This document shows positions 43,984 to 51,318 of a stretch of DNA of 64,000 bases, piece by piece. The stretch is from Arthrobacter sp. GMC3 (GTDB lineage: Bacteria; Actinomycetota; Actinomycetes; Actinomycetales; Micrococcaceae). A model generated the notes under the pieces. It searched no databases. It was not told where the DNA came from and saw only the letters and a list, made by a program, of their open reading frames with translations. The DNA lies in the NCBI RefSeq assembly GCF_002929305.1, contig NZ_PJIO01000018.1, positions 1 to 64,000 on the forward strand, read 5' to 3'. How positions within the stretch are numbered: the stretch's first letter is position 1; every line of letters starts with the position of its first letter. The position numbers were made by a program, and so were the translations under genes.

Positions 43984-45207
43984 GTGACCGTGCCAGAGAC
44001 GCAAAGCGCCCCCACACGTCAACATGAGCTGCCCGCGGCACCAGCCTACGGGGTGAGTAGCGTCGGTGAGATCTTCACCAGCGCCGCCGCCGCCCTGGGC
44101 GACGGGCGCTTCCACAATGCGCTCCGGCTCCCCGCCGCCAAACGAGTGTGCGTGGTGCTGGTGGACGGGCTGGGCAAAGCCTTGCTCAAGCAGCGCTCAG
44201 GCCACGCCCCGTTCCTGCGCTCCGTGATGGCCGCCGACTCCGCCGGAGAACATCCTCGGACCCTCCATGCGGCGTTTCCCAGCACCACAGCCACCTCGCT
44301 GACCAGCCTGGGCACCGGCGCCGTCCCCGGCGCACACGGCATGCTCGGCTATGACGTCCTTGACCCCCGGCAGGACAAGGTGGTGAACCTTCTTGGGAAC
44401 TGGGACCCGGGTGTGGACCCGCTGAGCTGGCAGCCCTGCCCCACGGTGTTTGAGCAACTTGATTCTCACATCCCTACCGCCACCGTCAGCTTGCCCAAGT
44501 TTGAGCATTCCCCCATGACCCGGGCCGCCCTGCGCGGCAGCAAGTTCCTGGGCGCCACCTCGCCTCAGGCCAGGGTTCAGCTCGCCGCCGAGACCCTCGC
44601 GGCGAACCCCACCATGCTCATGTACCTGTACTGGAGTGAACTGGACAAGGCCGGGCACGCTCGCGGCACCGATTCACCCGAATGGGAGCACCAGCTCGAG
44701 GAACTCGACGCCGGCATGAAACGTCTGGCCGCCACCGTTCCCCCCGACACCTTGATCTTGTTGAGCGCCGATCACGGCATGGTGGATGTGCCCCGTTCCG
44801 CCCGGATCGATTTCTCTGCGTTCCCGGAACTTGTGGCCGGGGTACGCCATACTGCAGGGGAGCCGCGCATGGTTCACCTGTATCTTGAGCCCGACGCCGG
44901 AGCTGACGTTCGTGCGGAACTGGTAGCCGCCTGGCTGGACCGCTTTGGCAAGAAGGCCTGGGTGCTGACCCGTGAACAGGTCATTGACGCAGGCTACTTT
45001 GGTGACGTCAGCCCCGAGGCGGAAGCTCGGATCGGCGATGTGCTGGTTCTCGCCCGGGAGTCCATTGCGTTTTACGATCTGCGCCGGGTCCGGCCCCAGG
45101 CCATGGAAGTAGTGGGCCAGCACGGTTCCATCACCAAGGCCGAACGAGAAGTGCCGCTGCTGCGCATTCCCACCACCCCACGGGTAGTCAAGGGTAAGCG
45201 CCGCTAA
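43984..45207 (+). CDS. alkaline phosphatase superfamily protein (nucleotide pyrophosphatase/phosphodiesterase type)
   Basis: The 407-residue protein has the metal and nucleophile positions of type I phosphodiesterases: VVLVDGLG (about 56-63) with the first Asp ligand, PSTTATSLTSL (about 99-109) with the Thr nucleophile, YWSELDKAGHARG (Asp and His) near 219-231 and LLSADHGMVD (about 258-267). There is no signal peptide, so it is probably cytoplasmic. Substrate is unknown. GTG 43984 follows the DUF5998 stop by six bases. The 152 bases downstream (45208-45359) show only a short direct repeat, GTGGGCC, and no clear terminator. Confidence 0.87.
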   Translation: MTVPETQSAPTRQHELPAAPAYGVSSVGEIFTSAAAALGDGRFHNALRLPAAKRVCVVLVDGLGKALLKQRSGHAPFLRSVMAADSAGEHPRTLHAAFPSTTATSLTSLGTGAVPGAHGMLGYDVLDPRQDKVVNLLGNWDPGVDPLSWQPCPTVFEQLDSHIPTATVSLPKFEHSPMTRAALRGSKFLGATSPQARVQLAAETLAANPTMLMYLYWSELDKAGHARGTDSPEWEHQLEELDAGMKRLAATVPPDTLILLSADHGMVDVPRSARIDFSAFPELVAGVRHTAGEPRMVHLYLEPDAGADVRAELVAAWLDRFGKKAWVLTREQVIDAGYFGDVSPEAEARIGDVLVLARESIAFYDLRRVRPQAMEVVGQHGSITKAEREVPLLRIPTTPRVVKGKRR

Positions 45208-45359
45208 TCCGCCGTGCGTCGTCTACCCGGGGCGAGTGGGCCTTCCGAAAGTGGGCCCTGCGAAATCGATTCGTGGCCCGTCACCGATGAGGCGTGTAAC
45301 CATGCGGAGAAGAATCACACCCATCACCACTGAAAGGCGCCGGTCAGCTACCGGGGGTG

Positions 45360-46682
45360 TTAGTCGCCCTTGGTGCCAAACACGATCTCGTCCCAACTGG
45401 GGACGCTTGAGCGTTTGGGTTTGCCAGCGGCCTTGCGTTCCAGACGGGCCGCCACTTCACTGTCGGTGGGTCCGGGATCCGCTGCAGGGACCGGCGGGGC
45501 AGGTTTCGGGGCGTGCGTGAGATCCACACCGTTGTTCGCGGCGCTCTGGCGCAGTGACGGCGACCCGGACACCGTGATTTCGCGAGTTTGGGTGCTGATT
45601 TCGCCAATGCCTACGGGGCTTGGCTCATCATGAACGGAGGGTTGCAGGCTGGGTGCCAGCGACAGGAACGGGAGGGCACGCAGGTGCTTGGACCCAGCGG
45701 CAGGCGCGGGGGTCGGTTCGGCGGCTTCCGGACCTTCAACGGCTGCCTGTGCGTTCGCCGGCTCATCCGCCAGTTCATGACCGTCGCGCGGATGCGCGGC
45801 CGGAACGTGGGTTCCCAGCATGGCGGCGAGTTCGTCGTCGCCGTCCTCGTCCAAGCCCAAGCGCTGGCCGCGTCGCGAACGCAACATATCCAGCAACCCG
45901 CCGCCGGGGTAGCTTCCGTCAGTCGGCTCCTCGGCCGCGTCCGCAGGCAACCCGGTGGCGTCGTCGCCGGTCAAACCGTCAAGGTCGGCCGTGTCGCTTT
46001 CAAAGTCAAAAGGCCTGTCGGCAACAGCACTCAGGCGCCGTTCCGGCACCGGGCCGTCCACCGGTTCCAGTTCGCTGAGCTGCTGGGCCCAGCGGTTGGC
46101 GTTGGAAAGGGACTTGCGCCCCGTGTGGAACGTCCACCTGGCGGGGGCGGGCTCGCCAATGCTGCTGGCGGCCCACTCGGTGCCGGGGTCAAAATCGGCC
46201 GTGACAGTCCAGGACCCGTCATGGATGCGCCAAGCATCCCAGCGGACTGTGCGCGGATCAATGCCGAAGGCGCCCAAACGGTGCATGACCATTTCATTGA
46301 GCGTGGCAGGGTTGTCGCCAAAGGCGGTGCGGTAGCCGTCATTGCCGGGTGCGGGGGTGGAAACCTCGACCTTGCGGGCCTGCTCGGCTACATATTCGCG
46401 CTCGGCCAAGACCGGGCCCTCATAGCGGCGTACCTGCTCCAGCGACAGCCCCGAATGTTCTGCAACATCGGCTGCGGTGGCACCGCCACGGATCTGCGCC
46501 TGGATTTCACGTGGCGACAGACGGGTGGTCGAGCTGCCGCCCTGGAAAGTCCTGCGCGGGGACCTGGTGGTTGCCATGCGCAATGCTTCATCAATGGGAA
46601 GCAGGAAAATTTCGCCGCCGGTTCCACTGAGTAGTAGGTGTTCGCCATCTTCATGGACACCCACCAAACGTAGATCCGTCAT
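45360..46682 (-). CDS. sepH: cell-division protein SepH (DUF3071)
   Basis: SepH is an actinobacterial protein that binds FtsZ and promotes assembly of the division ring. The 440-residue protein has the conserved N-terminal DUF3071 domain (about 1-170), including a helix-turn-helix-like segment (GGATAADVAEHSGLSLEQVRRYEGPVLAERE from about 67; quoted motif split by the family at the proline), and a long Pro/Ala/Glu-rich, probably disordered C-terminus ending in WDEIVFGTKGD, a typical ending. ATG 46682 follows a GGGAGGG sequence on the minus strand. It is downstream of the DUF3093 gene. Confidence 0.92.
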   Translation of the reverse strand: MTDLRLVGVHEDGEHLLLSGTGGEIFLLPIDEALRMATTRSPRRTFQGGSSTTRLSPREIQAQIRGGATAADVAEHSGLSLEQVRRYEGPVLAEREYVAEQARKVEVSTPAPGNDGYRTAFGDNPATLNEMVMHRLGAFGIDPRTVRWDAWRIHDGSWTVTADFDPGTEWAASSIGEPAPARWTFHTGRKSLSNANRWAQQLSELEPVDGPVPERRLSAVADRPFDFESDTADLDGLTGDDATGLPADAAEEPTDGSYPGGGLLDMLRSRRGQRLGLDEDGDDELAAMLGTHVPAAHPRDGHELADEPANAQAAVEGPEAAEPTPAPAAGSKHLRALPFLSLAPSLQPSVHDEPSPVGIGEISTQTREITVSGSPSLRQSAANNGVDLTHAPKPAPPVPAADPGPTDSEVAARLERKAAGKPKRSSVPSWDEIVFGTKGD

Positions 46683-46814
46683 GCTGCCCTCCCAAATCTT
46701 CTAGTTTCACTTCGAAACTTTGCCACCGAACGTGCGTATTTACTACTACCGGGGCAGGCGTGGCGTGAATGGATCCCAAAAAGGCCACGAAACTTTCCCC
46801 GGCCGGGCTAGGTG

Positions 46815-47297
46815 CTACTTGGCTTTGGGGCCGTTCAGCGCGGCCACCAAGTGCTCCGGGTTGCGTGAAGAAGTAAGCCAGTACGGCGTGGAGTCGTTGG
46901 GATCGGTGATCACGATTTTCACGACAGGCTTGATCCAGCCGCGGATGCACAGGTACGCCAAGCCGTTGAGTTTGGTGCCGCGCTGATCCGTGGCGTCATC
47001 ACCGTGGTAGGCGTAGGCCTTACCCACGAATTCACGTTCAATATGGGCCCGGCCCACCTGCAAAGAGGTGTCCGTGACCTTGATGGTGGGCGTCCAGGCG
47101 ATCAAAACCGCCACCTGCACCACCAACAACACGATGAAAGCCATGATTCCGGCGAAGGTGCTGATGGGGATGAAGATCAGGATGCCCGCGGCGGAGAGTC
47201 CCACCACAATGACCCAAACCCACAGATTGGGCCACAGCTTCTCGGTATACGTTGCTGTGGATACGGGGCTGGCGTTGAGCGCCTGATCGGAAGACAT
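46815..47297 (-). CDS. DUF3093 membrane protein
   Basis: A 160-residue protein with two membrane segments (about 22-44 and 47-66) after a short N-terminus, and the family's C-terminal soluble part with LQVGRAHIEREFVG, GLAYLCIRGWIKPVVKI and a final DPNDSTPYWLTSSRNPEHLVAAL (motif at about 128-150). Conserved in actinobacteria next to dut; function unknown. I start at ATG 47297 by comparison with family N-termini; an ATG 12 codons upstream is possible. It is divergent from dut with 95 bases between. Confidence 0.85.
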   Translation of the reverse strand: MSSDQALNASPVSTATYTEKLWPNLWVWVIVVGLSAAGILIFIPISTFAGIMAFIVLLVVQVAVLIAWTPTIKVTDTSLQVGRAHIEREFVGKAYAYHGDDATDQRGTKLNGLAYLCIRGWIKPVVKIVITDPNDSTPYWLTSSRNPEHLVAALNGPKAK

Positions 47298-47392
47298 GAG
47301 CCTAAGCTTTCCATCTTTCGCGCAGTTATTCATCTTGGGGCGATCCGGCGGAGGCGGGCAGGGGCCCTGCTTTGCGGATAGAGTTAGTTGTT

Positions 47393-47896
47393 GTGACCAA
47401 TCAGACTTTCGGCAATACCTCCGACGAACACACCCCCGCCGCTACGTTGACGGTGCAGTTGCGCATGCTCGACGACGGTATTGCCTCCCCCAGCTATGCC
47501 CACCCCGGAGACGCCGGTGCAGACCTTCGCACACGCATTGACGTGACGTTGGCCCCCGGTGAGCGTGTCCTGGTGCCCACAGGTGTCTCCATGGCCTTGC
47601 CCTATGGATTTGTTGCCTTGGTGCACCCCCGTTCGGGGCTTGCCACCAAGCACGGGCTGACCATTGTCAACAGCCCCGGAACTGTCGATGCCGGGTACCG
47701 CGGAGAAATTTCCGTCACCTTGCTCAATACCGACGCGCACCACGCAATTTCCCTGTCCCGGGGCGATAGAATTGCACAACTGGTTATTCAACGTGTTGAA
47801 CACGCAGCCTTTGAAATGGTTGAGGAACTGCCGGACTCGGTGCGAGGCACCGGTGGATTTGGTTCCACGGGCGGTTTCGAGTCCGCCACTTCCTAG
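47393..47896 (+). CDS. dut: dUTP diphosphatase
   Basis: dUTPase hydrolyses dUTP to dUMP, keeping uracil out of DNA. All five trimeric dUTPase motifs are present in 167 residues: AGDAGADLRT region (motif 1), HPRSGLA (2), GTVDAGYRGEI (3), RGDRIAQLVI (4) and RGTGGFGSTG (5). I use GTG 47393; a TAGAGT hexamer eight bases upstream and no Shine-Dalgarno suggest a leaderless mRNA. An in-frame TTG seven codons earlier is less likely. It is the first of a run of genes (dut, DUF3710, OB-fold, DUF3159) also kept together in mycobacteria. Confidence 0.96.
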   Translation: MTNQTFGNTSDEHTPAATLTVQLRMLDDGIASPSYAHPGDAGADLRTRIDVTLAPGERVLVPTGVSMALPYGFVALVHPRSGLATKHGLTIVNSPGTVDAGYRGEISVTLLNTDAHHAISLSRGDRIAQLVIQRVEHAAFEMVEELPDSVRGTGGFGSTGGFESATS

Positions 47897-47965
47897 GGCG
47901 CCAGCACGTCAATACTCAGCACCACACTATTCACTCCGCCATTATTTCCAAGGAGTTTGTCCCTC

Positions 47966-48736
47966 ATGGCTTTTGGGTTCGGTAAGAAAAAGATCACGGA
48001 CGACGAGGCTTCCGCCACCGTCGCTGAAGCGAACACGGCCCCTGCCGCGCTAGAGGGAGACACGCTGGCGCTTCCGCCGGATCCCTCCGACACCATCTAC
48101 GACCGTGCCGTCCACGGTCCGCTCGATGCTGGCGAGATCACCGGCACCGACGGCTATGTTGACTTAGGTGCCCTGCTGATCACCCCGCGTGTGGGCTTGG
48201 CCTTGCGCCTTGAAGTTGAGGAAAGCACCTCCCGGGTCATCGCCGTGACCCTTGATCTGAATGGCTCAAGCCTGCAACTGCAAGCGTTTGCCGCGTCCCG
48301 TTCCGAGCCGCTGTGGCGCGATATCCGGGAGCAGATCGGGCTTTCGGTGGGTTCCCAGGGCGGCGAAATTGAAATCATCGACGGCACCTTTGGCGATGAA
48401 GTCCTTGCCAAGGTTCCCGCGCAAACCGCCGACGGCAACTCCGGGTTCCGCGTGGCCCGTTTCATCGGCGTCGATGGTCCGCGCTGGTTCCTGCGAGGGG
48501 TACTTGGCGGCGACGCAGCCGTGGACCGTGAAGCCGCACAGGAATTGGAAGACCTTTTCCGTGGAGTGGTGGTGGTGCGTGGGGAGACACCGCTGCCCCC
48601 TCGTGACCTTCTTGTTTTGCGCCTGCCCAAGGACGCCACAGCGAACCCCGCCGGCCAGATCGCCGGGGACCACGCCACACCAGCCCAGGGCGGTGAGCCG
48701 TTCCGCCGAGGACCGGAGATCACGGCGATCGGATAG
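47966..48736 (+). CDS. DUF3710 family protein
   Basis: A 256-residue soluble protein conserved in actinobacteria downstream of dut. It begins MAFGFGKKK, then an acidic linker, then a mixed alpha/beta domain with YDRAVHGPLDAGEI, LQLQAFAASRSEPLWRDIR and GVDGPRWFLRGVLGG (about 165-180), all typical of the family. Function is unknown. ATG 47966 is ten bases after AAGGAG; a TTG three codons upstream would be too close. Six bases separate it from the OB-fold gene. Confidence 0.88.
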   Translation: MAFGFGKKKITDDEASATVAEANTAPAALEGDTLALPPDPSDTIYDRAVHGPLDAGEITGTDGYVDLGALLITPRVGLALRLEVEESTSRVIAVTLDLNGSSLQLQAFAASRSEPLWRDIREQIGLSVGSQGGEIEIIDGTFGDEVLAKVPAQTADGNSGFRVARFIGVDGPRWFLRGVLGGDAAVDREAAQELEDLFRGVVVVRGETPLPPRDLLVLRLPKDATANPAGQIAGDHATPAQGGEPFRRGPEITAIG

Positions 48737-48742
48737 CCACCA

Positions 48743-49078
48743 GTGCCCATCACCTCGGGCGCCTGGCCGGCCCCGGCGCCCATCAATGAGCTGCCAACGC
48801 GCGGCCGGGCCGTGTGTGTCGGTGTCATTGACGCTGTCACGATCGAACCGGAATCAACGTCACCGAGCTACACGGCCATCATGACGGACAGGGATTTTTC
48901 CCGCACCACAAGCGATGGCGGAAGCCACCGGCTCCGGCTTATCTGGCTGGGCCGACGCCGGGTGGCCGGGATAGTGGTTGGCACCCGTGTGCGCGTTGAG
49001 GGGATGGTTGCCCTCCGTGACGGCCTGCCAACGATCTTCAATCCACGCTATGAAATTATTGGAACGCAGGAGATTTAG
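48743..49078 (+). CDS. OB-fold nucleic-acid-binding-like protein
   Basis: A 111-residue protein whose C-terminal part (about 20-110) fits a five-stranded OB fold: GRAVCVGVIDAVTIEP, SYTAIMTDRD, HRLRLIWLGRRRVAGIVVGTRV (two strands) and IFNPRYEII at the end. Its homologues in the dut cluster are annotated as OB-fold proteins; the ligand is unknown, with nucleic acid an assumption. GTG 48743 follows DUF3710 by six bases, and its stop abuts the DUF3159 start, so it is translated as part of one operon. Confidence 0.82.
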   Translation: MPITSGAWPAPAPINELPTRGRAVCVGVIDAVTIEPESTSPSYTAIMTDRDFSRTTSDGGSHRLRLIWLGRRRVAGIVVGTRVRVEGMVALRDGLPTIFNPRYEIIGTQEI

Positions 49079-49777
49079 TTGACGCACAACGGCCCCGAAG
49101 AGGACCCAACCCCGGCGAAAGCCACCGGCACCTTTGCCGAGCTGGCGCAGGAGATGGCCGCAAAGTCGGCCCTGGTCCGCAAGGACGATGGCCATATCGA
49201 CTTGTTGGCGGCGGCCGGTGGAATCCGCGGCATCGCCGAGAGCGTGCTGCCCGGGCTGGTATTCCTTGTGGTTTTCACACTGACCAGGAACCTCACGTGG
49301 TCCTTGGCGGGATCGGTGGCCATCGCCGCCGTCTTCCTCATCGCCCGGCTGGCTCAACGCACACCGCTGACACAAACCTTGGCTGGCATTATCGGCGTCG
49401 CCCTGTCAGCGTTCCTGGCCATGAAGACCGGCAAGGCCGAGAATTACTACTTTGTTGGCTTTTTGACCAACGGCGCGTACATTCTGGCCATGGTGGCCTC
49501 GATCGTCGTCCGCTGGCCCATCCTGGGACTGCTCTTCGGTTATGCCCGCAATGAGGGTGTTCGCTGGCGGGATAAGCCCGAGCGCCTGCGCGCTTACCGT
49601 GTTGCCACCTGGATCATCGTCGCCGTCATGGCCGCCAGGCTGGCCGTCCAGCTGCCGCTCTACGTGGCCGGAATGGTCGACGCACTGGGGGCTATGCGCC
49701 TGATCATGGGTGTTCCGCTGTATGCGCTGGGCCTCTGGGTGGCCTGGCTGGTGAGCCGGCCCGTCAAGGTCGACTAG
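49079..49777 (+). CDS. DUF3159 membrane protein
   Basis: A 232-residue protein with an acidic cytoplasmic N-terminus and about five membrane segments (about 55-72, 77-95, 102-117, 125-150, 175-220). The family is common in actinobacteria and unknown in function. TTG at 49079 immediately follows the TAG of the OB-fold gene, with AGGAG about six bases before it, so translation is probably coupled. It is convergent with the RCK genes, leaving 21 bases. Confidence 0.85.
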   Translation: MTHNGPEEDPTPAKATGTFAELAQEMAAKSALVRKDDGHIDLLAAAGGIRGIAESVLPGLVFLVVFTLTRNLTWSLAGSVAIAAVFLIARLAQRTPLTQTLAGIIGVALSAFLAMKTGKAENYYFVGFLTNGAYILAMVASIVVRWPILGLLFGYARNEGVRWRDKPERLRAYRVATWIIVAVMAARLAVQLPLYVAGMVDALGAMRLIMGVPLYALGLWVAWLVSRPVKVD

Positions 49778-49798
49778 CCACGGCCCACCCAGAGTGAG

Positions 49799-50485
49799 CT
49801 AGCTGGGGGAATCCGCGCCGGAGTCAGTGTCCGATGACAGGATGGCTCGCAGTTCATCCTCCGCGGCAATGGTGGAGATGAAGAACAGCTCGTCACCGGC
49901 CTCCATGACGTCATCGGGGCTGGGCGTGATGGGCGCCTCGTCACGCAGGATGGCTACCAGCGTTGCGTCTTGCGGCCACACCACGGCACCCACGGTCAGG
50001 CCGATGATGTGTGAAACGCCGGGGACAGTGAACTCCACCAAGGAAGCGACACCCGTTTGCAGGGTCAGCAGCCGCACCAGGTCGCCAATCTCCACGGCTT
50101 CCTCAACCAGCGCCGTCATAAGCCGGGGCGTGTTCACGGCCACGTCAACACCCCAGGAGTCGTCAAACATCCAGTCATTTTTGGGGTTGTTGACCCGGCC
50201 CACCGTCCTGCCCACACCAAATTCGGTTTTGGCCAGAAGCGAGACCACCAGGTTGACTTTGTCATCACCGGTGGCCGAGACAACAACATCCGCCTCCTCA
50301 AGCTTTGCTTCGCGAAGCGTACTGATTTCGCAGGCGTCGCCCACCAGCCATCGGGCCCCCCGCAAACCGCTGCGGCCAATCACCTCGGGCTTGGGGTCGA
50401 TCATCAGCAGCTCGTGGCCGTGAGATAAAAGTTCGCGGGCAATGGAGCAGCCAACGCTGCCAGCCCCCACAATGACAACCAGCAC
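49799..50485 (-). CDS. TrkA/KtrA-type RCK protein (CeoC-like)
   Basis: RCK proteins bind nucleotides and gate potassium transporters. The 228-residue protein has a Rossmann domain with GAGSVG (7-12) and ending acid LLMIDPKPE, then a TrkA-C domain (about 140-220). It follows the other RCK gene by one base (TAA-C-GTG), with AAGGAG inside the end of that gene, so they are coupled. M. tuberculosis has the same pair as CeoB/CeoC. Target is probably the KimA-like permease encoded divergently, since no Trk/Ktr membrane subunit is next to it. Confidence 0.9.
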   Translation of the reverse strand: MLVVIVGAGSVGCSIARELLSHGHELLMIDPKPEVIGRSGLRGARWLVGDACEISTLREAKLEEADVVVSATGDDKVNLVVSLLAKTEFGVGRTVGRVNNPKNDWMFDDSWGVDVAVNTPRLMTALVEEAVEIGDLVRLLTLQTGVASLVEFTVPGVSHIIGLTVGAVVWPQDATLVAILRDEAPITPSPDDVMEAGDELFFISTIAAEDELRAILSSDTDSGADSPS

Positions 50486-50486
50486 G

Positions 50487-51158
50487 TTAGTTCTCCTTCA
50501 GCGGTGCGGCGGCCAGAATACGGGCAACCTCGGTGGCGTCCATGCCCTGGACCATGGCGTGGACGGTGTCACCTTGTTGGTAGCTGGTATTCGGTGCCGG
50601 CAACATGCCCTCACCAAAACGGGTCAGGTAGGCCACGCGCAGCGGGGCAGCGCTTTCGATTTCGAGAATGTGCCGGCCGATCCACTGCGGGTGCAGGTCC
50701 AGTTCGGTCAGGATCAGCCGCCCCGACGGTTCCCGGAAATCACCCTTGATGGAGCTTTCGGGCAGGATGCGTCGCAGCACCTGATCGGCGCTCCACCGCA
50801 CAGCAGCGACGGTGGGGATGCCCAGGCGCTGGTAGATCTCGGCTCGGCCAGGGTCGTAGATGCGAGCTACCACGTGTTCCACATGAAAGGTCTCGCGGGC
50901 CACCCTGGTGGCCAGGATGTTGGAGTTATCCCCGCTGGAGACGGCCGCGAAGGCGTAGGCGTTTTCAATGTCCGCCTGCTTGAGCGTGTCCTGGTCAAAG
51001 CCCACGCCGGTGATCTTTCGACCACCAAAGCCGGTGCGCAAGCGCCTAAACGCGCGCTCGTCTTGATCAATGATGGCCACGGAATGGCCGGAGTCTTCCA
51101 GCGCGTGGGCCAGGGTGGCTCCAACGCGCCCGCAGCCCATGATCACAAAGTGTGCCAC
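50487..51158 (-). CDS. TrkA/KtrA-type RCK protein (CeoB-like)
   Basis: The 223-residue partner of the preceding protein, with Rossmann motif GCGRVG (8-13), acid VAIIDQDERAF, and a TrkA-C domain in the last 80 residues. GTG 51158 has GAGGAG six bases upstream. It is the first gene of the pair and 160 bases from the divergent permease. RCK subunits form rings, and two paralogues side by side suggest a heteromeric ring. Which nucleotide (NAD(H), ATP or other) is bound is not clear from the sequence. Confidence 0.9.
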   Translation of the reverse strand: MAHFVIMGCGRVGATLAHALEDSGHSVAIIDQDERAFRRLRTGFGGRKITGVGFDQDTLKQADIENAYAFAAVSSGDNSNILATRVARETFHVEHVVARIYDPGRAEIYQRLGIPTVAAVRWSADQVLRRILPESSIKGDFREPSGRLILTELDLHPQWIGRHILEIESAAPLRVAYLTRFGEGMLPAPNTSYQQGDTVHAMVQGMDATEVARILAAAPLKEN

Positions 51159-51293
51159 TGATGCTCCTCGTTATGGGCACTGCAACACAGTGCGGCTACT
51201 AATTTCACGTCTTTGTCACCCTCAGGTCAAGTTGGTGACGTGTTCCTCGCTTAAGAGGAAGTGTGTCACGGGCGGGCCCGGTCATGACTTTAG

Positions 51294-51318
51294 CCCCGCG
51301 AGGGGTTAGCGTTACCCC
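51294..51318 (+). promoter_or_regulatory. two mutually exclusive hairpins at the permease start
   Basis: GGGG at 51302-51305 can pair with CCCC at 51294-51297 (GCGA tetraloop) or, as GGGGT, with ACCCC at 51314-51318 (seven-base loop). The second ends exactly at the GTG start, and the shared GAGGGG is the only Shine-Dalgarno-like sequence. The pairing would therefore hide the ribosome-binding site in both forms. Stems are short (4-5 base pairs), so this is a candidate only. Confidence 0.35.

Noticed and set aside
45236..45520. Plus-strand frame between the phosphodiesterase gene and sepH
   Set aside because: Most of it overlaps the sepH 3' end, composition is shadow-like and there is no start signal.
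51159..51318. ydaO-type c-di-AMP riboswitch before the KimA-like gene
   Set aside because: The 160-base region lacks the conserved core of that riboswitch; only short hairpins are visible.
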